Positions 30,456 through 40,468 of a stretch of DNA of 64,000 nt are shown piece after piece. Both the position numbers and the translations under genes were made by a program. The stretch is from Bettongia penicillata ogilbyi (Eukaryota; Chordata; Mammalia; Diprotodontia; Potoroidae), in contig JAJHZJ010000311.1 of the NCBI GenBank assembly GCA_023548195.1, forward strand, positions 3,498,419 through 3,562,418, written 5' to 3'. The notes below the pieces were generated by a model. It searched no databases, was not told where the DNA came from, and worked only from the letters and a program-made list of their open reading frames with translations. The first letter of the stretch is position 1. Every line of letters starts with the position of its first letter.

Positions 30456-30549
30456 CCCCGCCTCCTCACATTTGTCAAGCCACATTGTTTTCCTGTTCTC
30501 CAAAGCATGGTCTGGGCCTGGATTCATTCTCCCCAGAGTCATCTTGGAT

Positions 30550-30742
30550 CAGGGATTCTTAACCTGAGGTCTATGAACTTGATTTTTTTTCTCTAAAATA
30601 TTTTGACAACCATCAATATAATTGATTTCCTTTGTAATCGGATGTGCCTTAATTATGCCTTTAAGACACTCGGAGAAGGTGTCTGTAGGATTCACCCTTC
30701 TGCTGAAGGGGTCTATGAAGCAACAAAAGGTTAAGCATCCTG
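30550..30742. mobile_element. hAT-type DNA transposon with TTCTTAACCT termini
   Basis: The left end 'cagggattcttaacctgagg' and right end 'aaaaggttaagcatcctg' are imperfect inverted repeats. The interior 'atcaatataattgatttcct' and 'ctgaaggggtctatgaagca' recurs at 32285-32410 (inverted), 34086-34206 and 45141-45303. Confidence 0.75.
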
Positions 30743-31987
30743 ATTGTATTCAATTGTAGTCAGTCTTACACCCTCCTACACTTACATTCATTATAATTGA
30801 ACTTGAAATACATTGATTACATCCTAACTTTGTTTAAGGCTTTGTGCTGGGTTTTGGAGATACAGATGAAAGCCCAAACAGTCCCTGATCTCAGGAGCTC
30901 AAACTTTTATGGGGAAATAGCCTGTATACAGATGAGAATGAATTAATGGTAGGAAGTGAAGGGAGAAAAGGAGACATCATTATACAAAAGAGCTTTGGAA
31001 TGTTTCAAGGGATGATGAGAGCAGTGACATCTAGAACTGAGGAAGGTTTCATTGAGAAGGCAGTCTTAAGGCCAAGCCATGAAAGATGAAGGCAGAGAAG
31101 GTAGCTATCTGAAAAGTATATCAGACATGGAGACGGCCTGTACAAATATGCAGAGGTTAAGAAATGGCGTGTTGAGCGCAGGCAACAGCTACTAATAAAT
31201 ACTCCACTTTAGACTGGAAGACAGCATTATATAGGGAGAAGGGAGGAACTGAAAAGGTAGGTTGGAGGCCTTTAGGTGTTAGATTTTAATCAGAGGAAAG
31301 CGCAATGAGACCTGTGTGTTAGGAGGATTCCTCTGAAGGCTAAGTTGGAGATGAGACTTCTAGTACAGAGTACAATTAAGAAGTTATTACATTTCTAGGC
31401 AAGTAATAAGTATAGCCTGGACTACGGTGGTGATCTTGAGTGGGGAAAGGGAGTGGATTCAACAGATTTCTGAAGAGGACTGATACACTGATGGCAACAA
31501 CTCTCCATAGCTGACAGTGTTGTGGTGCCCTCGGTAGAACTAGGGGACTCTGGAGGTGGATGGGATTAGCAGCTGAGTTTTGGGGAATGGTGAATCTGAT
31601 ATATCCAGTGGGCAATTAGAGATATGGAACTGGAACTCAGAGATTAGATTGGTTTAGAAATTTCTACGATGTAGGAAATGCTTTATTTTGGATGCAAAGG
31701 CAAAAAAATGGCCCCCAAAGAGTTATGTTCAGTGAGGGGTGCAATGTACACAAATAAGTAAATACAAGATAATTTGATGAAGAAGAAAGTGTAACAACTG
31801 AGATGGCTTCTCATAGGTAAACTGAGGCAGATGTAAGGTTGGAAGGTATCCTTGGTATCCTATGTGATGTTTCTCAGCAAACATAGGCCAGTTGGAGTAG
31901 AGTGCTTGAAAGGGATTCCCATGAAGTATCTGGAAAGGGTGACTTTTCCCAGGAGTTTGACTTTGAAAGGGAGAAGAGATACAACCT

Positions 31988-32220
31988 GAATAATAATTAT
32001 AGTAATAGCTAACATTTATATAAAGCTTACCTTGTGCCAGGCACTGTGCTTTACAGCAGTCTCTTTTGATCCTCATCACAACCATGTGGAGGTAAGTGCT
32101 ATAATCATCTCCATTTTACAGATGAGGAAAATGAGGCAAACATAAATTAGGTGACTTGTCCCAGGGTCACACAACTGACTGTCTATGGATGGATTAGAAC
32201 CCAGGTCATCACAGCTACAC
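31988..32220 (-). mobile_element. MIR/THER-type SINE, full length, nested in L2
   Basis: 'aatagctaacatttatataa', 'ttgtgccaggcactgtgctt', 'tccattttacagatgaggaa' and 'gattagaacccaggtcatca'. Confidence 0.85.
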
Positions 32221-32410
32221 TTTCCTTCTCAAGACCCTAATACCACCCCTGCCCCCTCTTTCTAAACAGATGAGCTCACCTGAGTCAGGTGTTCTTCAGT
32301 TTTGGGGGTATCATGGACCCCATCTCAGAAAGTTTTTAAATGCATAAAATAAAATGCATGAGATTACAAAGGAAACCAATGATATGAAATAGGCATCAAA
32401 ATATTTTACA
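32221..32410. repeat. Inverted duplication, arm A (partner 34086-34274)
   Basis: The reverse complement of 34086-34274 aligns along the whole arm at about 85% by eye. The arm includes a hAT copy (32285-32410) and about 65 bp of flank, with blocks such as 'ctgccccctctttctaaaca' and 'gatgagctcacctgagtc'. Confidence 0.8.
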
Positions 32411-32533
32411 AAAACAAGTTCACAGACATATTTATCTATTTTGTCACCAGCTGCCTCTTTGGGAAGGAAGAAGGACGTTCTTACCCAGTAAATGAGGGAT
32501 GATGCAGAAGGGTTTTGAGGTTATGTATCAGGG

Positions 32534-32732
32534 AATATAATAAGCTCATATTTATATAAACACTTTAATATTTGAAAAGTTCTTTCCACGTATTACCCTA
32601 TTTTATCCTGTCAACAACTCTATAAGATAGACACTATTATTATCTTCATTTTACAGATGAGGTAACTGAAACTGAGACATCTTAAGTGATTTGCCCTGGG
32701 TTGCCCAGCTAGGAAATGTTTGAGGAGCTCAC
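32534..32732 (-). mobile_element. MIR-type SINE nested in L2
   Basis: 'ttatcttcattttacagatg', 'aggtaactgaaactgagaca' and 'gggttgcccagctaggaaat'. Confidence 0.8.
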
Positions 32733-34085
32733 AACAGCCTCTATCAAGGGTGGTACTAGAGTCAATCAGGGAAGAATAAAAGGATGTCCATGCAGCAGTG
32801 AAGGCCAAGTCTAGATTAGATAATAGAAACTTATAGCAGACCCAATCAGCAAGATTGGGTGACTTCCTACAATAGCTTCACTCAACAACAAGGGAGTGGA
32901 AGGGGCCTCAGGATCAGAGTTTGGCAAGGCACAGAGCTAGGACAAGGGGCACAGGATTTGAGGGCAGGAGATAGTGAGTCCATAGTTGAACCAAGCAATG
33001 CTAAGGGCAAGCCTATGAAGAGATGAAAGTCAATCTAGAGCAGAAGTAATGGCCCTGGAGGATTGTAATGAGGATGGAAAAGATCCAGGGCATGACTTTC
33101 CCTATTCGTGACTGAGGTGAAACATCAAGGAGACAGAAGATTTGAAGGACTTGCACCAGGACTCAAGGGTGTTTGAAGGGTATATCATCATGAATATTGA
33201 AACCCTCAAAGTAAGAGCAAAGCATGGGTGGGTGGAGAGAGTGACTGAACCAGACATTGAACTCCTTGGGAAGGTGAGGAGAGTGACTTGGAGGTGGATG
33301 ACAACAACCTGTTTCTAGTTAGGATGATACTAGATGGAGCAGACCCATAGAAATAGAAGATACCATCAAGGGAAAGAGTGGAGAAGAAGAGGAGAAACAG
33401 AAACTAGGACAGAGCCAGGGGATCACCCATGCTTTGGGGGATGGAGATGGATGATTCAGCAAGTGAGATTGAGTAGCACAGAAGAGGAGGAGGAAGAAAA
33501 GAAGGAGGAAGTGTCGTAGGGAGAGAGCCTAGAGAGCTTTGTCAAAGGAAGCCTAGGAAAGAAAGAAAGATTTTCCAAATGCAAAAGGTGATTAACAATT
33601 TCATTGATTTACATAGGAGAATGAATTTGCAGTTGAGTGGTAGGGTCTGAAGCCAGATTACAAAGGGGAGTAGGAAAGGAGTGGGAATGAACAAAATAAA
33701 AGAAAAATCTCTTATTGTGTGCCATTGCACACTATGGAATGCAAATGTAAATGCCAGGTGGTCCTACTCAGGGAAATAAGGAAGTAAAAACAGGAATTTA
33801 CTATTTCTAGGAGTTTGTTAAAGGAAATAAGGACATAGCAGGATGTCTTGAGGGGATGACAGGGTCAAGTGAACATCATTGTTGTTTTTAAAGATCCAGA
33901 CATGTTTGTGGGCATCAGGGAAGGAAGCAGTATATGAGGGAAGTTTAAAGATGAGAGTCACAGGAACAAATAATGGGATTGACCCCACTGAGGCAGACTA
34001 CTTCATCCTCTGAGACTTTAGAAGATGAAAGTGTAGACATGTTTTGAGGTGTGGAGTGATAGGAAATGGCCTCAAATTGGGACGA

Positions 34086-34274
34086 ATGTTTTAATGACTA
34101 TTTCAATATAATTGGTTTCCTTTGGAATCCCATGCATTTTGTTTTATGCATTTAAAATTCAGTATTCTGAGATGGGGTCCATGACACCCAAAAAAGTTGA
34201 AGAACACTTGGCTTAGGTGAGCTCATCTGCTTAGGAAGAGGGGGCAGGGATGGAATTAAGGGCTTGAGAAGGGA
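34086..34274. repeat. Inverted duplication, arm B (partner 32221-32410)
   Basis: It contains a hAT copy (34086-34206: 'caatataattggtttccttt', 'gagatggggtccatgacacc'). The shared flank follows ('aggtgagctcatctgcttag', 'gaagagggggcagggatgg'). Confidence 0.8.
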
Positions 34275-34688
34275 ATTTTTAGAACAGCTTCTGTGGAAAG
34301 AGTATGATAGACAGTCAACTGGTGAAGAGCATAAGGACTGGTCATTGACCAATGGTCTTTTAATCAATCCTATTCATATAGCCACACCTTTGTTGTGTGT
34401 GAGTATGTTTCTGGAGTGTCCCATCCTTCCTCATTTTGGTTGCCCCTGTGGGCATGGATGAAGCAATGTATTCTTCCATTGTTTGCTCCCTGCCCACAGT
34501 GAATGGTCAGTTCCTTTAGTAATTTATCAAAGAATGACTCTGGGCATTTCCACTGGGAAAATGAGTTCAGTTTTAGCTCAGCCTACTTAGGAAAAATACA
34601 GATTTTAGAGTTGTAAGGAAACTTAGAAAGCATGCTCCTCTTGGTCACTGAGAACAATTTTTTTCCATAAAAAAATAACTTATTAAAA
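34275..34688. other. Unique sequence
   Basis: No recognised feature. Confidence 0.35.
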
Positions 34689-34689
34689 T

Positions 34690-34830
34690 ATATAAGAAAT
34701 GATAGGATTTAGAGCTAGAAAGGGATTGTCTGGCACAACCAATTTATTTTACAGATGAGGAAACTGAGGCCCAGAAAATTTAAATTATGTGTCCAACATC
34801 AGAATTCTCATTCATGTTCTATTATTCTAA
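34690..34830 (-). mobile_element. MIR3/THER2-like SINE
   Basis: 'taggatttagagctagaaag', 'ttttacagatgaggaaactg' and 'aggcccagaaaatttaaatt'. Confidence 0.65.
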
Positions 34831-36284
34831 ATCTGTTGCTTGTCTATAGTTCTCAAGTTTCTTTGCAATTTCTCTTTCTTTCCCTCTTCTAATTCTCTGG
34901 GCTCTGATAATTAGATTGGCTTATTGGATTCATCCAATAAACAGCTGCCAAGAGATAATCACGTAGCCTTCCACCCCCTCACCACCAGGTCTTACCTTCC
35001 TCCCTGACTCTGGGACCAAGGACTACTGCTATAGGAAGAACAGAAGAGAGATGGAGAAAGGGCCAAATAGCAGGGAGAGGAAAAGGGGATGACAATAACC
35101 AGCTTCTCAAGAGGAAGAAGGGTCAAACCTGCCTTTGAGATGGGCCCCAGGCCTCCGTCTGAAAGGTTCCCCGAGGGGTCTTTTGGATTGGCCATGATAG
35201 CCATTGCCCCTTTGATCAACAACTCTCATGTTTTCTTTCTGGCTATGGTTATGTTTTGGCTGTCCAATGGCACCCAAGAAGCTCCTGCATTCCTGCACCA
35301 GGGTCTTGGGAGACAGTGGCTCTCTGGGAAGGAAGAGGAAGAAGAGGCCAGGAAGACCAAAGACGGTCATGGTTGTACAGGAACTGTTGGCCTGTTCCCT
35401 AGAGAACAAGAGTCCTCCTAACATTTCATTTCATGAAAGTGATGAAAAACCAAGAGAAGACAACTCACCTGGGACTTATTAGGTTCTGCTGCTTCCTTAG
35501 AGTATACAAGTATTTCTCAGGGTAGGGAATGGTAGAAATCAACTAGGCAAATAATGAGAACTTGTCTGTAAAATTATATTACCCTCATTAGAAATGAAGA
35601 CATACTGAAACCTTTACCAACTTCCTTCCCCCACCCATACCCAAAAACATTTCAGGTGGGCATCTTGACATATGGTGCCTTTGCAAGTGTAGCATCAGTC
35701 CCTGGGTCCCTCTTTGAATGAAGAATCCAGACTGATACAGAGTCCCTGGGAATGGGGGAGGTGTCAAGAGGAGCAAGGTGGGGAAGACATGCATAGAGGT
35801 ACCAAGGACTGGAGGCTTGTGCATTAGTGATAGACTAAGACAGGTGCCAAGGGGTGAGGGTACCAAGATGAGAAGCTGCTATAGTGTGGAATACTTTGGG
35901 AGTACCTTGAGCTAGCATTCTCCAGAAAGGCTGGGTTGATGTTTCTCGACAGATCGTAACCTCACACAGCAAATTAAACCCAGCAGAATAAAAAGGAAGA
36001 AGGAGGGAGAGACACAGACCCAAGGAGGAGAGCAAACAGCAAAACTTAATGACTTTAATATGGAAGAATGTGCCACTAATTAAGCACAAACACTCCGCTA
36101 ATGCAGGAAACACATGTTGTGGATTTCACTTAAGCAGGAACCAAATGAGGTGAAAATCCTTCCAAAATGATAGCAGTTTACAAGTGAAGACACTCGACCT
36201 CACTATTAGAACTGTATTCCCCTGTCCCTGATCCTTCCCCGCCTCCCCTCTGTCTAGGCTTGTCTCTGTTCTCCTTGTCAAATT
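34831..36284. other. Unique sequence, candidate conserved non-coding block
   Basis: About 1.45 kb free of recognisable repeats. Both strands stay open around 35089-35424, but no domain, signal or splice context was seen. 36045-36150 has TAAT-type cores ('cactaattaagc'). Confidence 0.35.
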
Positions 36285-36420
36285 CAATTCAATTAAGCAA
36301 ACATTTATGAAGCGTCTATTTCATAACAGGCATTGTGCTAGGGGATGAGGATGGAAAGAGGGAAATTGACAGACCCCACCTCCATGGTCCTTACAATCTA
36401 AGTATCTCTGCTCCACTTTC
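36285..36420 (-). mobile_element. L2-type LINE 3' end, antisense
   Basis: 'aagcaaacatttatgaagcg', 'acaggcattgtgctagggga' and 'tccatggtccttacaatcta'. Confidence 0.7.
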
Positions 36421-36454
36421 TTTGTCTCTTCTCTTTCCTTCATGCCATAACAGA

Positions 36455-36570
36455 TTATAAATCTAGAACCGAAGAGGAAGGACATTAGAGTTCATCTGGC
36501 CCATCTCCCTCATGTATAGAGGAACCAAGTGGGACCCTGAGAGTACTGGGCAGAGCTGGTCTTCTCACTC
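36455..36570 (-). mobile_element. MIR3/THER2-like SINE fragment
   Basis: 'ttagagttcatctggcccat' and 'tagaggaaccaagtgggacc'. Confidence 0.5.
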
Positions 36571-36589
36571 TCCAGTTCTGATTCTTGGA

Positions 36590-36812
36590 AAAGGGGATGG
36601 AGTGTTGAGCTGGAAGTTAGGAAAACCTTGGTTTAAATCCCACTTCTGACATTTATTGACTCTATGTTAATTCTTTGCCCATCTCTGCCTCTGAGACTCA
36701 TCTGTAAAGTAGGACCATTATTCCCTGCCTCACAAGGTATTGTGAGGTTCCAGTGAGATGATTTTGCAAACCTAAAATCACCATCTACATATAGTTGTCA
36801 TTATTATTTATA
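36590..36812 (+). mobile_element. MIR-type SINE
   Basis: 'gttaggaaaaccttggttta', 'gagactcatctgtaaagtag' and the tail 'aaggtattgtgaggttccag'. Confidence 0.75.
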
Positions 36813-36814
36813 TA

Positions 36815-37175
36815 ACAGACTTTTGAGCCAGAAGAGACCTCAGGGGTCAGTTAGTCCAGAGATGTCAAATAAGATTCACAGCCTTGAATATTTCATCATT
36901 CCAAAGTTCAGTGGAACCAGCTTTCATTATCATTGAGAAATAATTAGCAAAATAAATAAAAATACAGTGGAATGCAGATAAGGTTTACATGTGCTTTTCT
37001 AAGTCAGTATGTGGGCCTGTAGGGATTCTTATGTATGAATTAGAGGCCTCGGTTTCTGTTTGAGTTTGATACCACTGGTCAGTCCAATTCCTTCATTTTA
37101 AGGAATGTTTAGGACCTCCTCTTTCAAATAAGAAATAGGGTTGAAGTGACTTGCCTAGTAAGTAATGTCCATACA
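36815..37175 (-). mobile_element. MIR3/THER2-like SINE split by a hAT insertion
   Basis: The left half (36815-36857, 'gccagaagagacctcagggg') and right half (37078-37175, 'cagtccaattccttcatttt') join into one SINE when the transposon is removed. Confidence 0.7.
36858..37077. mobile_element. hAT-type short DNA transposon, 220 bp, with 8-bp duplication
   Basis: The termini 'agagatgtcaaat' and 'gtttgataccactg' are inverted. The host duplication GTTAGTCC (36850-36857) against GTCAGTCC (37078-37085) is 8 bp with one mismatch, the length typical of hAT transposases. It belongs to the same family as 18511-18691. Confidence 0.8.
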
Positions 37176-37259
37176 ATCTCATTTTATGTTCTAGGGACAG
37201 GTAGGTCTTTTAGCCCCTGGGTCTATTGCCTGATAATTGTCCTCATTTGAACCTCTGCC

Positions 37260-37480
37260 TATGACCTCCTAGCTTTAATATTCCCCTCCCACCTTGAAAA
37301 CCTTCTCCATTCCTTGCCTCTGGAGTTTTCATGTATATCATTTCCTCAAACTGGAACAAGATCCCTCAGAGTCTAACTGGGATAGAAGGGTCTTGGATAT
37401 GTACAATCCCTCTTTAAAACTTTCCTCCTACAGAAAAGCTCTCTTGACTTTGCATAGCTGGGCCACCATACTCCTCCGGT
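37260..37480 (+). mobile_element. L2-type LINE trace
   Basis: 'tctccattccttgcctctgg' and 'ctttcctcctacagaaaagc' fit a diverged sense L2 coding end. Confidence 0.35.
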
Positions 37481-37534
37481 GTTGGCTTCACAGCCTTCGT
37501 TATACATAGGCACTAGGTTCACATGCCGTGCTGA

Positions 37535-37677
37535 GCAGATGTGGAAGGTATTTCAGAGATCTACTTATTCAAACCCCTACCTTTCATAGATAAGGAAAAT
37601 AAGGCCCAGAGAATTGACTTGCCCAAGGTCCAGGACCTGACTCCCACACCCTGCTGCTCTCACTGTTAGACCATTTT
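37535..37677 (-). mobile_element. MIR3/THER2-like SINE
   Basis: 'tcatagataaggaaaataag' then 'gcccagagaattgacttgcc'. Confidence 0.65.
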
Positions 37678-37679
37678 TA

Positions 37680-37862
37680 GAGCACCAAGTTCAAATCCCA
37701 GGTACTGCACTTACTGCATCACCAAATCATTTAACCTCTCTGGGCCTCAGTTTTATCATCTGTAAAAAAAAAAAAAAAAAGAGGGGGTGGAAGTTGAATC
37801 AGATGGCTTCTAGGGTCCCTTTCTACTTCAGATCTGTGATTCTGTGATCCCTCCCTCTTAGG
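37680..37862 (+). mobile_element. MIR-type SINE with internal A17
   Basis: 'gttcaaatcccaggtactgc', 'gggcctcagttttatcatct' and an A17 tract at 37766-37782, then 'agatctgtgattctgtgatc'. Confidence 0.75.
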
Positions 37863-39654
37863 TATCATTGTTTGGGAAGCCCCATGCTCCTTTTTTCTTC
37901 ATATCTCCATCTCTACTGGGTTCTGCACATGGGGGATTCACTCAGTCCTGGGGTATTGATAGACTGACTGCAGCTGGCTTGAGAGTAGAAAGGGCCAAGA
38001 CTTGGCATGCAGGGTGGTCTGATAGATTCCTCCCACCCCACATCCCAACGTGAGTGGAACAGCCTCCTCCAAACAGGTGTTGAACATCGTCATAGAGCCA
38101 GCGGGTGCTCAGATGGTTCATATGTCAATACAGAGTGTTTAAAGTTCTCTTGGAGAAACCTGGGAAATTCTCCACTCTACAACAGCCCTCATCCTTCCAG
38201 AGACTGCCCACATTCTCTAAAGTGTGTCATTAAAAATGCACAATTGCTGCAGGAAATCTAAATTGTAATGTCTGCTGGGAAATGTTACATTTGCTGCTGC
38301 TGCTGCTGCTGCTGTTGCTGGGGTGGAGTGGGGTTTCAGTGTCTGGAAAGAATGAGGGTTTTGAACCGTCCCAGTTTCAAGTAGTTCTGCCTTCAGTGAA
38401 AGGTGGGAAAGGGACTGGGGTGGAAGGAAGTGCATAATAGTTGACGTTGTATCTGGAAGGACAGTGCTGGAGGAACTGAGTATATGAACCCAGAAAATAG
38501 ATTTCTCAGTTCAACTTCCCAAGTTTTATTCACAGGAATCTTGGTGGGGACATGAATGGGGTGAGATGGGAATCTACCAGAAAATTCTGATGTTGGCAAT
38601 GTTTTTTTTCCTCTGAAATTTTCTAGGAATTAAAAATACTTGTTGTGCTCAACAATTTGGAGAAATAAAAATAGATTTCATTTCCTCTATTTCACTCCAC
38701 ATTTTTCCCTCCATCCTCTATTTGTATGGGGAATATTCCAGACCCTTTCTCACATCTATACCCACACCCATACCACCTGAATTAATGGATTTCATCCAAA
38801 TGTTTTCATGCTTAAATGTCTTTAGTGGCTAAATGAGTAGGAAATGTTGCCCTGGGGCATTGCAGTGCCAGGATGTTAGGAAAGTGTTGGGGGGGGTGCT
38901 ATTTAAGGGAAGGGTGTTCTTGGGAAAGAGAAAGAAAGACTGATGCTGGTGACGAATTTCTAAGGAGAGGGTAAAGAATAAAAAGAAACAGGATAGAGGA
39001 GAAATAAATATCAGGAGACAGCAGTTAGAAATCAGAATCAGAATATATAAGGTTGACATGTAGAAAAATCCAGACATATGATAATATTGACAGATTGAAA
39101 ATTTATAGGTCTAGAAAAACATCACCTAGGAAGACAAGTACAGAAATATGTAGGCCAAATCCATGACCCCATTCTCATCCCTTTTCACCCCTACCCCACC
39201 AATGATTTGGTCCCCCTACCCTACCCTACCGTACCTAGCTGTTTAACCTACCTTTACTCCACCCACCTACACCTAGCACTATCTCATGATAGCCTTTGCC
39301 TCCAAATGTTGACTCCTGGGCTGAGTCTCTCCCACGAGAAGTATCAGCAACTTCTACTTCCCTGGGAGTTTTTCAGACTTGGATTCAGAGATGCCAGGGC
39401 CTCCTGATTGCATTACCATCTCATTTAGCACCTTCAGCATCCTAATTTGTACATCACTGAAATGGGGTAAGGGTATGACTTCAAAGAGTACACCATATCT
39501 GTCCTCTACTTCTATTTTGTCAAGGAAAATTTTTTTGGAGAACTTGGACATGTGTAGGAAGTAGACAGGGGTAGGTCAGCAGGCAGAAAGAGAAGGTATG
39601 AGGTAGAAAATGGAACAAACTCTGGGCTAGGAGAAGGGAGTCAAGAGACTGATA
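37863..39654. other. Unique sequence, candidate conserved non-coding block
   Basis: About 1.8 kb mostly free of recognisable repeats. 38205-38320 combines an AT-rich segment with a CTG tract. 39211-39232 holds CCCTA-type repeats. No exon was recognised. Confidence 0.35.
38291..38320 (+). repeat. (TGC)n trinucleotide repeat
   Basis: Eight consecutive TGC units followed by TGT TGC, in non-coding sequence. Confidence 0.95.
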
Positions 39655-39805
39655 TAGAGTCACAGAATTGTAGACTATTGAAGCTAGAAGGAACCTGAAG
39701 AGATTATCTCTCATTTTATAGATGAGCCGACTGAGACCCAGAGAAGTAAAGTGATTTTTCTCCAAGGCTGCCCAGTCAGAATTAGAACATAAGACTAGAT
39801 TTTAA
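39655..39805 (-). mobile_element. MIR3/THER2-like SINE
   Basis: 'gagtcacagaattgtagact', 'tgagccgactgagacccaga' and 'aagactagattttaatccac'. Confidence 0.65.
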
Positions 39806-39914
39806 TCCACTGTCTTTTTCATCTTACTGTTTAACAAAATAAATACTGGACTTAAGGGAGGAAGGAGAGATGAGAACATACAGGTGAGGTGTTGAAGGTA
39901 AGAATGTGGGGAAA

Positions 39915-40040
39915 GAACTGAAGAGACAGAAGAGCTGGGTTCCAATCCCAGCTCTTCTACTTGTTACATATAAGTAAAGGAGATTGGACTAAATGATCCC
40001 TAATCCCTTCTGTCTCTAGCCTAAAATTTCTAAGGATCAG
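39915..40040 (+). mobile_element. MIR-type SINE fragment
   Basis: 'gctgggttccaatcccagct' and 'cttctgtctctagcctaaaa'. Confidence 0.55.
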
Positions 40041-40064
40041 AAAGGAGTTAGGACTTGGACTTAT

Positions 40065-40285
40065 GTTGTTCAGTCATTTTTTAATCATGTCTGAGCCTTC
40101 ATGACTGTATCTTCATGACTGTTTTCTTGGCCAAGATACAGGAGTGGTTTGCCATGTCCTTCTCCAGTTCATTTTACAGATGAAGAAAGTGAGGCAAACA
40201 GGGTGAAGTGACTTGTCTAGGGTCACACAACTAGTAAATGTCTGAGGCAGGATTTGAACTCAGGAGGATAAGTCTTCCTGACTTG
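40065..40285 (-). mobile_element. Marsupial tRNA-derived SINE, 5'-truncated
   Basis: 'tatgttgttcagtcattttt', 'caggagtggtttgccatgtc' and 'ggatttgaactcaggaggat'. Confidence 0.9.
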
Positions 40286-40289
40286 AAAG

Positions 40290-40468
40290 AGAGATAACAA
40301 CTGACATAAAGTTAAAGCTTTACTTATTTCACTGAAGCCTCACAACAGCCCTGTGAGATGGATACCATTTAAGAGCTAAGAGAGAAGTTTACAGAGATTG
40401 TGACTCAACTGTGTCCACACAGTAAGTGTCAGAGGTGGGATTTGAACCCTCCTGACTCCAAATCAAGA
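40290..40468 (-). mobile_element. MIR-type SINE
   Basis: 'cctcacaacagccctgtgag' and 'gtgggatttgaaccctcctg'. Confidence 0.7.

Larger units (their letters stand above)
30790..34075 (-). mobile_element. L2-type LINE, antisense, about 3.3 kb span with nested insertions
   Basis: The 3' UTR complement is at 30800-30905 ('aaggctttgtgctgggtttt', 'cagtccctgatctcaggagc'). ORF2 C-terminal sequence lies antisense at 31000-31650 and the reverse-transcriptase part at 32880-34075. On the minus strand around 33965-33850 the translation reads TLIFKLPSYTASFPDAHKHV, matching the CR1/L2 pattern before the SYRPIS block. Around 33700-33590 it reads PFLLPFVIWLQTLPLNCKF, matching the GFR-HSTETA region. It has many indels and stops. 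Interruptions are a MIR-type SINE at 31988, arm A with a hAT copy at 32221 and another SINE at 32534. Confidence 0.75.

Noticed and set aside
30153..30596. 147-codon open frame with LSLSLS runs
   Set aside because: Its middle is the TC microsatellite at 30363-30455 and its end runs into a hAT element.
31729..32085. 118-codon minus-strand open frame
   Set aside because: It is derived from the antisense L2 and a nested MIR-type SINE.
39211..39240. CCCTA repeats resembling the telomere C-strand
   Set aside because: Only three 5-bp units (CCCTA, not CCCTAA), more consistent with a short simple repeat.
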